64,000 nt of DNA. Origin: Dactylonectria macrodidyma (lineage: Eukaryota > Ascomycota > Sordariomycetes > Hypocreales > Nectriaceae). Location: contig JAGMUV010000021.1 of assembly GCA_020744425.1 (NCBI GenBank), positions 310,001 through 374,000 of the forward strand. The letters run 5' to 3'. The notes beneath the pieces are model-generated. The model worked only from the letters and a program-made list of their open reading frames with translations, did not search any database and was not told the origin of the DNA. Made by a program: the position numbers and the translations under genes. Positions 31,479-41,734 of the stretch are shown here, one piece after another (position 1 is the first letter of the stretch; each line of letters starts with the position of its first letter).

Positions 31479-32660
31479 TTACTTGTACTCGTAGGCGTGG
31501 ACGAGGGAGCGGCGATGGGCCCATGTATCGAAAGAGGCGACTCGAGGAGACTCTCGGAGATCGCAGACCCGGTTTTTGACGTCTTCCACTTTCAGATCAG
31601 GTAACTCCAAGACTCTAATCCGATCGTGTTCAATGAAGAATGAATCACAGCGATAAGAGCTCGAATTGAGGACAATAATAGGGTCTGGATTTGCTGCAGC
31701 CATCAACTCATCTGCAGTTGGCGGATGAAGAAAGTTGTGGAATCCAGGCAGAGCGCGAATCCTCGTAATGAGCTCGCTGAATTTCTGGTCCGCTTCCCGA
31801 CCTCGTTTCGCTTGCGATTCCCAGGAAGGTGTGTTATCTGTAGAAATTGGAGAAGTTGTTCTGCCCACTGGCGCATCCAGCTCGTCTCGAAGTGATGTGA
31901 ATTCGGCTGCCAGATCAGGGTGCTGCTGCTTAAGATCAAAAATATCTCCACGCATCTCCATCAGCAGGCCGGCAATAACACCGCGGCCTAGTTCAAAGAT
32001 GCACAAGGCATGATAGGCGTCCTGTCCGGCATTTAGAGCAGTGGCCGCGGCCGTAGAAGCCAAGCCAGCGAAGTCTGCAAGCATGTGCTGCTTGTCGGTA
32101 TGCTTCAATGATCGTGGGCTCACAATGGGGAGGAGCTTTACAACTCGCACTTGTAGCTCTTCCGCCTCCTTCCATCGCCCTTGGTTCCCATATGTCGCCG
32201 CTAGGTTGGCCATGCTACTCAGTGTACCGGGATGCTCCTCTCCAAGAACATTCTTCATCGCCTCCATCACTCGTACCTGTAGCTCTTCCGCCTCCTTCCA
32301 TCGCCCTTGGTTCCAGTATGTCAACGCTAGGTTATTTATGCTGGTCAGCATATCGGGATGCTCCTCTTCCAGTACCGTCTTCGCCATCTCCATCACTCGC
32401 ACTTCTAGCTCTTCCGCCTCCTTCCAACGCCCTTGGTTCCCATATGTCGCCGCTAGGTTGGCCATGCTACTCAGTGTACCGGGATGCTCCTCTCCCAGCA
32501 CACTGACCCTTGTTTTGACTGCTTTTTCGCCTAACTTTTCTGCTGCCCTGTAGCTCCCTCTAGTGAAAATCCAGCCTTGGAGCGACGACTCACTTTTCGT
32601 GTGCTCTCTGCACAGCGTGTGGTCGAGCGCAGTATCGCGGACGTTCGTGAGAAAAGCCAT
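31479..32660 (-). pseudogene. TPR-CHAT protein, truncated within the CHAT protease domain
   Basis: Reverse frame of 393 codons. It starts with a short leader, then TPR units nearly identical to those of the NLR (YRAAEKLGEKAVKTRVSVLG, NLAATYGNQGRWKEAEEL), three in number. A conserved CHAT-linker follows (ADFAGLASTAAATALNAGQD, FELGRGVIAGLLMEMRGDIF) and then the start of a caspase-like CHAT domain (NPDPIIVLNSSSYRCDSFFI). CHAT domains are cysteine proteases; the His and Cys catalytic motifs should come later but the frame drifts into unrelated residues (DTWAHRRSLVHAYEYK) and stops. It is therefore a 3'-deleted gene. Fungal TPR-CHAT proteins are thought to act with NLR-like signalling; that role here is inference. 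Confidence 0.75.
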
Positions 32661-32820
32661 GTTAAACAGTATTGGTTATCAGATTATCTCGACAGTATCT
32701 ACAGGAGTATGAAGGGGATGCGTACATATGTAAAATTGTGATTTCAACAAATCCTAATCTTCCCTCCAGGTAGTAACGGCACAATCCGATTAGGCGCTGT
32801 CTCAGCCATGAACTCCCAGG

Positions 32821-33414
32821 TTAGCTCGGCTGTTTTGCATCCCGCACTTGAATCCAGTCTTCGTCGCGGCTCACTTTTGCTGTAGTAGTGCACAGCTCCG
32901 TTAACTCCACTGCAGCACGTTTGGACTTTCGAGGAATATAATAAACCACTAATGTTTGCAACGTTTTGTGCTCTCCTTCGTCTCGCTTCTCTCCTTCCAC
33001 TGCCATCTGTCTTACAAGTAGCCAAGGATTTCTGTATCCTGTCCTTCCGAAAGGCTGGCCTATGTGTAGCCTTACTTGAGGTGAGACGGAAAATTCGTTA
33101 AAACCTTGTTGTGAGCGAAGTGTCTGTACGAGTTCTTCGCGATCGCTAAACCAGTCGAGATCTTTAGTTTGCCCAACCAGTAGTAAAGCAAGTTTTAGCA
33201 CTCTATTAGGCTTATCTACTCCGCTTAAATCCCATCCGAGTAATGCTGGAGTCAATCCTCGGGCGACCATTTTATCTAACCATTTGTAAGTTTTAAAGCA
33301 TAGGCCCCAGAAGGTGTTTTTTTCAGCATGCCCGAGGCAAACGTCCTCATAAGCATCTTTGTGCGTTTTCAAAAATCTTAATGTCTCCCACCACGTAAGA
33401 TAAGATGTCACCAT
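32821..33414 (-). CDS. Hypothetical protein (197 aa), unknown family
   Basis: Reverse-strand frame with a normal-looking ATG at 33414, preceded by an in-frame stop. Composition and rhythm look genuinely coding: WWETLRFLKTHKDAYEDVCLG, FWGLCFKTYKWLDKMVARG, GWDLSGVDKPNRVLKLALLL, PFGRTGYRNPWLLVRQMAVE, and a basic/acidic C-terminus. No transmembrane segment or signal peptide. It ends 160 bp before the TPR-CHAT frame on the same strand and may originally have been the N-terminal part of that gene: a second frame just downstream (ELTWEFMAETAPNRIVPLL) is coding-like too. I do not recognise a domain. Confidence 0.5.
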   Translation of the reverse strand: MVTSYLTWWETLRFLKTHKDAYEDVCLGHAEKNTFWGLCFKTYKWLDKMVARGLTPALLGWDLSGVDKPNRVLKLALLLVGQTKDLDWFSDREELVQTLRSQQGFNEFSVSPQVRLHIGQPFGRTGYRNPWLLVRQMAVEGEKRDEGEHKTLQTLVVYYIPRKSKRAAVELTELCTTTAKVSRDEDWIQVRDAKQPS

Positions 33415-33701
33415 ATACCGAATTTCGGTTAGTAGTTTCCTAAAGGAACGAAATTTCTTATCAGAGTGCGTAACGGCTAATAAATGCTACCCGTGCCCTG
33501 CTTCGTAAAGCTTCGTCCCAGCTTCCCACCGATTCTACGCAGATGACAAATGCTCGATGTGCTGCAAAAGGCCGACGAATGGTCAAGAAGTAAATTTTGT
33601 TTCGTTTCTAGGAACCCTGCGGATCTATAACGTAATCATGTCCGTTACTGAAGAAGAATAAGGATTATCAATGGTGCTCTTCCCCCCCTCCGGGGGGGGG
33701 G
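33415..33701. repeat. Spacer with dispersed repeat shared with 46.94 kb
   Basis: GGCTAATAAATGCTACCCGT at 33475 and the following AGGCCGACGAA...CAAGAAGTAAA resemble 46938-47040 (GGCTGATAAATGCTACCCGT...AGACCAACGAAGAATCAAGC). About 150 bp of interrupted similarity. No coding content. Confidence 0.45.
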
Positions 33702-34130
33702 GTCTCGATAGTTCGGCAGATAAGCTGAGTTCCTTATGTACCTGCGGTGACGTGTCTATGCCCCTTTAATAAATTTCTTCGTCTATCCTTTAATCAGTTA
33801 CAGTGAAACGAACCAAGCTTCTCTATTCACCGCCTTCTTAGCATGGAAGCACCCCACAACTCGGCGAATCCGGGGATGGAAAATAGGTAATTGCCGCTAA
33901 TGCAGGTGGATGACAGCTGCATAAGATAAGCTAGTACTAGGTGGGGGTAAGATCGGCCGATTAACCCGCTCCGGGCGATGACTTCGTGAAACGACAATAA
34001 ATGATTGCTCCTGTCATCAACTCCGAAGAACCATCTGCCGCTGTCATCAATCTGCATTAGCATCGACCTGATCATTGTAACTTTGATTCATCCTCTCACG
34101 AGTCACCGTCACAACCCTGTATCGTCAATT
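33702..34130 (+). repeat. Dispersed repeat copy I (promoter of the bZIP gene)
   Basis: Starts in TCGATAGTTCGGCAGATAAG after a C/G homopolymer run and includes AACCAAGCTTCTCTATTCAC and GCACCCCACAACTCGGCG, ending at the ATG of the bZIP gene. The same landmarks occur, inverted, at 38964-39690 and, interrupted by two LINEs, at 50553-55975. Confidence 0.7.
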
Positions 34131-35074
34131 ATGGCCGACTCCAGTAATGCTGGTCTACAACAAGACAGCATCGCGGATATATGGGTCAGGCACGAGGACG
34201 ACTGGTCGGGTATATCGGATACGAGAGAGAGAAGGAGGATCCAAAATCGCCGTAACCAACGAATCCTCAGTATGGCATGATAGTTGACCTAGGCTTGTTT
34301 CAGGCTCGCTAACGCTCAGTAGGGTCGAGGAGACGAAGGGAACTTGGCCCTAGTGGCGGTGACGGTGCGGAAGGCCAACAGCTTGTTCCGGCCCCCCAAC
34401 TTTCGAACCCTCCGGCATATTGGAGATATGAGGTCTCTGATATGAGAGCCGTCACGGTCGCTGTTGGGAGACTCAATATTCTTGAAGCCGGATCAGAGCA
34501 TAATCGGATGATCCTCCAACGTTTCGAGGCGTTTGCGCATCAGCTCTACATGACGCGCGCTCCACAACTTACAATCTTGCCAATCTTATCCCACTTTAAC
34601 TTTATCCGAGCTTTGCTGGCCAACATCGACGTCTTGGGTCTCTCGTCCGAGCAGATGGACGACGACGCTCTATCGCCGTTTAATTTGCCGGACTCTCATC
34701 GACCCGGTACCTCAACAGCACTCGTGTCACGACTTCCAGACGGGCTACGACCAACGGATCTTCAATGTGCTACATTGCATCACCCATGGATTGATGTGCT
34801 CCCTGTGCCTGAGATGCGTGACAATTTGTTCCGACGAGGCTTAGATTCCTTTGATAAGGAGGAGTTCTGCCATGCCCTCCGCGGACGCATTCCAGGTCAC
34901 GACCCAGGCATGCTTATTTGGCGTGAACCTTGGGATCCAAGCAGTTGGGAAGTAACAGAAGCCTTTGTCAGAACCTGGGGCTGGACCATTACTGGATGTT
35001 GGGGCCTTCTCCGTTCCACTAATGAGTGGCGCGCCCAGCGAGGCGAAAAGCCGCTATTTCATCTTCCCTCATGA
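34131..35074 (+). CDS. bZIP-DUF3425 transcription factor (297 aa)
   Basis: Probable nuclear regulator. Exons 34131-34269 and 34320-35074 with a 50-nt GTATGG...GCTAAC...CAG intron give 894 nt. The N-terminus carries the short fungal bZIP basic region after DDWSGISDTRERRRIQNRRN (the NxxxQR core is NRRNQR), continuing across the intron as ILIGSRRRRE; a canonical leucine zipper is not evident, as in other members. The C-terminal half is DUF3425: LPDGLRPTDLQ, HHPWIDVLPVPEMRDNL, LIWREPWDPSSWEVTEAFV and GWTITGCWGLL. Promoter and first exon are duplicated elsewhere in the window. Targets unknown. Confidence 0.82.
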
Positions 35075-35714
35075 ACCATTCTGATGAGGCATTATGACGC
35101 CGTACTAATAACGGATTTAACGCCATTTACTAGTATCAATACAAAGCGAATTAGCGAGTAGCTCGTTGATATGTTTTTTTGTTTTGTCGACCCGTCATAA
35201 AGGCAACGCAAACCGGCAAATCTTGCAAATCGGAAAGAGGTACTCGGGCAAATAAACAAATAGACCCATGGTATTAGGAACTGCTGATGTGAAATGATTC
35301 TGCCATTTCCTTATGGTATTACCGGATATCACGGTCAAATAAATAATTGGCAAACCTGTCCCTTTCTTTTCTTTTGCTACTACCCCTTAATCTCTCTCTT
35401 ACTCTTAATAAACATTTGATGTTGCCGATTTACATGTGGCTTGTAACCCTTAATACGTCTGGGCCTAATAACCATACCGTTGCGTGTCGAGATTAACCCA
35501 CTTCTGACAACATCGATCGCAATGCCGCAAAACAAATTTAATCGCATATGAATCTCATGGGCGATATCTCCTAACTCTTTGTTTCCATAATATACCGATT
35601 TTATCTATTTTGGAGGCCTATAACCCAAATCCCCCCTACCCCATATCTTTATTAGCGCGGTAATTTGGATAGGATTGCAAATCGCCTGTACTACGGGTGA
35701 TTTGGGATTTGGCG
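35075..35714. other. AT-rich intergenic stretch
   Basis: No gene or repeat recognised; many TAA/TAG words, compatible with RIP-decayed DNA. Confidence 0.4.
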
Positions 35715-36620
35715 TTAGCTAGGCCGTAGTGGCATTGAGGATAGGATCGTCAACCCACTCAATATCTGGTTGAGGAGCCCGACTTGGGCGTTTGCTAGAC
35801 AGCTGGGTTGTGCTCCTCGGCGTGGGAGTTGAAAGAGGTGCCTTTACGCGTCTGGCTGAGCGGTGGATAGACAAGAACCACGCTACAGCTTCAAGAAGAT
35901 GTTGGAGATTGATTCGTATTCGGATTGGAGAGTTGTACGGCCGACATGTGACTGACCACGATATTGTCTGCTTCCTCACTTTCGCTCTGTACTTCTGTCT
36001 ATTAAGCATTGGCCGCACATTTGACGTATTGGGAGTGTTTAGTTAAGAAGCCCGAACAGTCTTCAACTACTACGCCTTTGCCCTATACCTTCCTATCCAG
36101 TGTGGCTTCATAATTAATACCCAGGACCTTAGTAGTAACCATCCGGCCACTGGCACAGCCATGTAATACATTAATGCCGAAGACGATAGGCCACTACCAT
36201 CCTCGCCTGCAACCCACGCTTGCCACAGTATGAAGGAAACCCACGTGGCTTCTAGCACAGCCAATAAAATGTACACAATCAGCCATGCTTCAATGACTCC
36301 TGGCTTGTTCGGAATTGTTAGTATCACGACCGTTATGTCTAACATGGACGTACCTAGCCACTGTATAAGGGAAGAGGCTTCAGCAGAATGCCACGCGAAC
36401 AGAGCGTCAGTATCGGTGGTGGACGCTGATGGACGCTGGTAAGAACTGGCGTCGCAGGGTCGACTGTGGAGAAAATATGTATGGTAGTCCGAAGACGTTG
36501 TGCGTGTGGTACCGAACGCAGGATTGGGGCGATGATCAGAGGCCGCCATATAGGTTGAACGTGCGGCAGGAAAAGTTATAGGACGTGTGAGGAAGCAGCG
36601 GGTGTTCAAGCTGGGTACGA
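35715..36620 (-). repeat. Inverted duplicated segment, copy 1 (partner 56810-57720)
   Basis: The segment carries, on the reverse strand, a membrane-protein copy followed by a tail that encodes SSKRPSRAPQPDIEWVDDP; the partner at 56.8-57.7 kb has the same order on the plus strand (SSKRPSRAPQLDIEWVDDP). The similarity is high in the membrane-protein C-terminus and lower in the spacer. Confidence 0.65.
36070..36609 (-). pseudogene. Degenerate copy of a 4-TM membrane protein
   Basis: The last ~105 codons parallel the intact copy at 56849-57391: SAEASSLIQWLGTSMLDITV, IPNKPGVIEAWLIVYILLAV, LWQAWVAGEDGSGLSSSALM and KPHWIGRYRAKA. The N-terminal part is out of frame: sequence matching NVFGLPYIFSPQSTLRRQFL occurs in another reading frame, so at least one indel separates the halves. 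Probably non-functional, or a shortened protein from an internal start. Confidence 0.6.
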
Positions 36621-37154
36621 AAGGCGCCTAGCAGAGGAGGGTTTGGAACGGTCGTGTTTGGACATGGTGATTGGATTGTTGAATCAGCCGTTTAAACAGA
36701 GCAATGATGACAGCATTATCATAGGCGGGTTAGCGGGGATGGGGATCAGGGAGGATGGTGGGTGGATTCATGCCGTGGATACACGCCAGTGTACTCAGCG
36801 ATTATCAAGGTGGCGCGGATGTTGGTTTTTTACCACTTGTAATTGGAGCGCGAGGATGAGGTGACAGATACGATGTCCAAGTGGAATATAAGCGAGGATG
36901 AGGCACGGGATGAAGGCTGGCGTACCGTTTGGTAGTCAGCATGACCTGCCAAGAGGGCTTTTCTAGAGCTCGCAGTTGCCTGACGTTAACCCCGGTTGTT
37001 CCCTATCGTCGCTGCCTGCTCAGCAGTCAGGAGTTGTTCGAGTGGAACATCTCTAAGGTTTAGGTAGGGTTAGCCAGGGTTAACAGCGAATTGAGGACAT
37101 GGCGGGCTTGACAAGCGAATATAGCTGCATCACATAGTACTGCAGTCACCACAA
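36621..37154. other. Intergenic
   Basis: No gene supported; the 73-codon frame at 36643 has no motif. Confidence 0.35.
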
Positions 37155-38350
37155 TCAAGACATAGATAAGGTGAAATGCTCTACTCTGATAGCCATGGCT
37201 CCAAGGAAGGTCTTCATTGCTCTGATCATTGCCCTATCTAAGACAACCTGATCACCCCACCGCAGTTCTCTTTCCGCCGCGTCCATAGCCTCTTCAACCT
37301 CTTCAATCTTAAAAGCCCGAACCTTAACACCACTCCCGTCCCCTGATCCAAGTTTCAGCTGTCCGCTTTCGAGCAATTGGATGAGTTGGAGGGTATGTTT
37401 CCTGTCAAACATGTATCTGCCCTGAAGACAAATACTATTCCACATAACATGCAGATAGGGAATTTCTATATTTCCCTCGGCTCCACCGAGGAGCGCGCAC
37501 CGTCCAAAAGGCCTGAGGGCGCCTAAGCCCGCCTGAAAGTGTGTACTTTTGCCTGACGCCAGTGGAGACCAATAAACAAATACATCAGCACCCCTAACCG
37601 AACCGGTGGCCTTTCTCAAGCTGCAGTATCAATCTCGAGGTCGCTAGTCAGCTTTTCAGCTGTTAGGCGGCCCGTTGATTCGAAAGTTGATGCCATCTTT
37701 GTCAGGAGGCCGTCATTGCGGCTCGCGGCAACGACTCGCGCTCCCATAGCTAACGCGACCTGCACACAAGAACCGCCGTATAAACCAGTGGCAGGAGCAA
37801 CGATAACACTGTCCCCAGCGTGTACATTGACCTCACAAAACCCACCCATGGCGATGGCTGCTGGTCCAAGCAAGGACAAGTCTGCAAACGGGTATCCCAT
37901 CTGCGTTACTAGTAGCTCCTCGTTGAGAGGGGCAATGTTTTCCAGAGGCATCCTGGCATACTGTGCAAACGTCCCATCTTTCCATGCGTCCATCAGTTTC
38001 ATACTAGCAGCAGAGCCGCCAACATAGTCCTGTAGAATTGCATCGTCGGGGTTATCCCGGGAGCGAGTGAAAAGGTCAACGAAGACGAATTGTCCGACAT
38101 CAAGAGAAGTACTGTCCGGTCCAAGTTCGTGTATGCGTCCAATAGTTTGGGCGCAGGGAACCACAGGCGGTTCAAGGGGTACAGGGATCTGCCCGGTAAG
38201 GATTCGGCGAGTTAAAGGACCAATATTGGTGACAAGTACTTTGACAATTGCAGAGCCTGGGCAAACGTCCGGGATAGGCACATCTGCGAGGCTGAGAGGC
38301 TGGCCTCTTGCTTCCAGAACAAGAGCCCTTTGGTTGTGTGACGCCACCAT
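37155..38350 (-). pseudogene. Zinc-type alcohol dehydrogenase-like MDR protein, one frameshift
   Basis: The N-terminal 244 codons (38350-37619) encode a GroES-like domain (VKVLVTNIGPLTRRILTGQI, PVVPCAQTIGRI) and the start of a Rossmann fold (VIVAPATGLYGGSCVQVALAMGARVVA). The frame then stops at TGA (37616-37618) while the homologous protein continues in the next frame (LRKATGSVRGADVFVYWSPL, GRCALLGGAEGN, FKIEEVEEAMDAAE) to 37155. One missing base at the GCAGCTTGAGA junction explains everything. Otherwise about 398 residues would be read, a normal size. Either a recent pseudogene or a sequencing error. The substrate cannot be predicted. Confidence 0.7.
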
Positions 38351-38839
38351 GTCTAATCAAAACGAACTGGGCGGAATAACCAGGAGGAGTAGATGTCAGA
38401 ACATTTCCTCCTCGAATTTCGGCAACCCTTGGAGGAATATAAATAGGAACCCATCGATTAACCAATGGTCCCATACATTAGACGGCCCTTTATTAATAAT
38501 CAAGACCGAGCGGACATAAGATTCGTCCGTGTAATGCAGATTTGAGTAATACAAAGATAGACTTCAGCTGGAATCGAACGAAAAGATTACTAATAATTAG
38601 AAATCAAGTTCTAGCCGGGAGTTTTAGCACACTGTTTCTTGTGTTCAGTGAGGGGATGCCATTTACGTTTTGCTAAGTCCTTCAAAGCGAAACATCGACA
38701 CTTGGCAAGCAGCTATGTCTTCCAAGTGTTCGTTCTACATGTTCTACGTGGGTTTAAGTTCAGTTGTGACTGTTCAGGGCTTCAGCGTGGACGACGCATT
38801 AATGGGCCTTTCCGCATTTACAGTAAAGTAGGCCTATAA
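38351..38839. other. Intergenic upstream of the MDR gene
   Basis: No gene supported. Confidence 0.35.
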
Positions 38840-38963
38840 CGACACACATATTTGGATCTTCCTTCTCTCTCGTATCCGAGATACCCGGCTAATCGTCCTC
38901 GTCCCTGACCCTCCGATTCGTGACACTGGCCTGTGGTGGGCCGGCATTACTGAAGTCAGCCAT
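38840..38963 (-). pseudogene. bZIP gene 5' end, duplicated and decayed
   Basis: The reverse strand from 38963 reads MADFSNAGPPQASVTNRR, then DEDD-stop-PGISDTRE, parallel to the intact gene (MADSSNAGLQQDS…DDWSGISDTRE). The Trp codon TGG is TAG here, a G-to-A change as expected from RIP, and a small deletion breaks the frame before the basic region. No DUF3425 part follows. Confidence 0.65.
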
Positions 38964-39690
38964 GCTGTGTTCGGCTCAGGGTTGAGACGGCAACTCGTAC
39001 GAGGATTCATCAGAGTTATAACAATCAGGTCGCTACTACTGCAGATTGGTGACAGCGGCAGATGGTTCTTAAGGATTGACAACACGGGCAGATACTAATC
39101 GCAATCTTTTCCCGTTATCTTGTGGAGATGCCGGGCCTCACGGGATGATCGGTCCACTGTTTCCCATTTAGTGGAAGCTTATGCAGCTGTCATCAACATG
39201 CATTCACGGCTTAACCCTATTCCCCTTTTTCCTTTCCGCTGAGTTGTGGGCCCCATGATACAGTAAAAGAACGGTGAGTAGAGAAGCTTGGTTAGTTCCT
39301 CCGTAATTAACCAAAGGACAGTGAAAGAAACAAAGGAAAGGGGTCAAGATGAGTCATCGTCGACGGAGAAGGAGTAGGGCTTATCTGCGGAACTATTCGG
39401 CATGGCGCCGTTGCAACGAAGTATTGTCAACTGCGAGTGTCAATTGCCACAGATGCTGTAGACGAATGGGATCTTGAATCGTTTCTTAACCGCCCCCCCT
39501 CTTGTTTGTCCCCAAACTCCGTAAACTGCGCAACAATCAAAAGTAGGAGTTGGACGTGGTGCACCGACGAAATGATAATGGGATGCACCTTCAATCTACA
39601 ATGTGCAACACACCCATATCGTCCGCGAATTTATGATTGCTACGGGGACATGTCCCGTCTCCTCGCGACTCGAACGGGAGGATTTCCAAG
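38964..39690 (-). repeat. Dispersed repeat copy II
   Basis: Reverse complement of copy I/III landmarks: GAGAAGCTTGGTTAG (39279), CTTATCTGCGGAACTATTCG (39381), AGGAGTTGGACGTGGTGCAC (39544) and CAATCTACAATGTGCAACAC (39593). It extends beyond copy I to ~39690, matching copy III across the LINE B insertion point (TGATTGC...GACATGTCCC). Confidence 0.7.
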
Positions 39691-39861
39691 GCTTTCGAGG
39701 ACATACAGTTACGGTTGGACTGGAGTGGTCGAAGTTGTTCATTCATCGATCGTGACAATGCTTCACTCACCGCCTAATACGGAGTTAGCGACCCGTGGTA
39801 TGTCCGGCCGTGTGTTGGTGACAGAGGCCCACCCGCCAGGGCATCCGGCCGGATAGACCAC

Positions 39862-40344
39862 TCACCTACCGACCGGCGGGCTCCATCGGTAGTTGAAGAA
39901 TGATGGAGCGTCTTGTTTAATTTGCTTGTTTATTTGGCTAATTGGTAAGCTAATATTATTAGATAAGGCCATCATTATGGCAGCATTGTTCCTTCTATTG
40001 CGTGACCAGCTATGCATACATAGTTGCATCTCAAGCATCAAATCCTGCAATCTTTACTATTGCTCTGATAGTAACAACTTTGCCCTATTAAATAGGCGTT
40101 CTACATCCGCTGCTTCCGCCGGCACAGCAAGAAGGTCCAAGGCCATACGAGATAATGTAGGAAAGCTGCTACTGTGTTGATGTCCCTCCAATTGAATGGC
40201 TTGATCATTTACCACCATAATCGTTTTAAGCCCGCGTTTAAATGCTTGCCCTTCAGCCTGGCTCAGACAGGTTAGCATTTGATGTCGAAACCCCGCAAGT
40301 CCGCTTGCGGAGTTGCCATTATAATGCTTATATATCATACTCAA
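39862..40344 (-). pseudogene. hAT transposase C-terminal fragment
   Basis: The reverse frame includes FPTLSRMALDLLAVPAEAAD followed by VERLFNRAKLLLSEQ, the hAT dimerisation motif (hATC). Two stops (both TAA/TAG) follow and the frame then continues RLQDLMLEMQLCMHSW. The N-terminal and catalytic parts are missing. No terminal repeats are visible. Confidence 0.72.
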
Positions 40345-40511
40345 TCGAGGTCTTTAGCGTAATTATGAGGACATGTAATTACAAATGCAAAACTGATGTC
40401 TTTAAGCGGCACTTATTGTACATAAATATTTGGCCCAGCTGGAAACAAGTCCTCGCAACATCCATTGTATCACCTTCACTAAATTTGCCTCCCACCACGA
40501 GCCTAACCATC

Positions 40512-41734
40512 ATGTCCTTCCCCGCAACATATGCGGCCTTCAGGCGCACTGCTGGCGGACTCCCTCGAACTATTGAGCCGTCCACAGAAATGCTTCAAGT
40601 GGATCTCAGCCCCCATGAGGTGCTTATCAAAATCCATGCTGTCTCCCTCAATTTCCGTGATGTGGGCATGTTACATGGGAGGTACCCGGTTGAGGTCGAG
40701 GATCGCGGTATACCATGCTCGGACTGTGCCGCCGAGGTGGTGAAAACGGGGCCAGCTGTCAAAGGCATCTCTGTTGGGGACCATGTCTCACCGATATGTG
40801 ACCTCGGTAATCTCACAGGGAATGACGACACATCAATCAACGCTCTTGGTGGGGATACTGCTGGTGTTCTCCGTGAATATGCTCTCTATGAAGACAGGTA
40901 TTTAGTCAAGATTCCCGAGTATCTATCATGGGAGGAGGTTAGTATACATCCCAACTCAACCTATATGATCCCGCATCAACTTAAAATCTCAATTAGGGCT
41001 CCACGTTGGCTTGCGCTGGGCTTACGGCTTGGACTGCCCTCGACGCACTGCCTGAATCGTCTAGAACCGGCAGCGCGCTCTTACAAGGTTGGATGACTAG
41101 CGCTATTAATAAGACGGATCCTCCTGACTCGAGACAGGCACTGGTGGTGTAAGCATGTTCGCAGTTTTACTCTGCGAAGCTGCTGGTCTTCAGTCGATAA
41201 TCACGTCCTCTTCCGATGCGAAGATCGAAAGCATTAAGAAGCTGGGATCACGAGTCGAGGGTATCAACTATGAGACTACACCCGATCAAGCAGCAGAAGT
41301 TCAACGCCTTACAAACGGTAGGGGTGTTGACTTCGTCATCAATAACTCAGGACCTGGGTCTATCCCACACGATATCGGAGTCCTACGTAAGAGAGGTGGC
41401 ACTGTCTCTCTTGTAGGCTTCCTGGCGGGCTACGCAGCAGAGTGGGAGCCATCAGCCATCATGGCACTGATGGGGAAGAGCGCCAAATTGAAGTAGGTCA
41501 TTTTCTCTACTGGCTTCAAGCAAGTTCCTGCAGTCGATGACTAGCTGACATGGCAACAGGGGAATTATGGCAGGCTCGAAGAGGGATTTCCAGAATCTCT
41601 GCCAATTTTTAGAAGAGAAGAAGGTCTCCATCAGCCCAATTGTTGACCGTGTCTTCTCATTCCATGAGTCTGAGGATGCCTTCAACTACCTCTACTCGGG
41701 AAAGCACATAGGCAAAGTTGTTATTAAGATATGA
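40512..41734 (+). CDS. MDR-family quinone oxidoreductase/alcohol dehydrogenase-like enzyme (348 aa)
   Basis: NAD(P)-dependent medium-chain reductase. Four exons: 40512-40937, 40997-41087, 41138-41492, 41560-41734, with introns of 59, 50 and 67 nt; the total is 1,047 nt. The GroES-like half has VDLSPHEVLIKIHAVSLNFR and DRGIPCSDCAAEVVKTG; the Rossmann half has TLACAGLTAWTALDALPESS, the cofactor loop GTGGVSMFAVLLC and RGVDFVINNSGPG. It ends FHESEDAFNYLYSGKHIGKV, a normal MDR C-terminus. The cluster of catalytic-zinc cysteines is not evident, suggesting a zinc-independent enoyl/quinone reductase subtype. Splice phases all agree. Upstream neighbour is a hAT relic. Confidence 0.85.
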
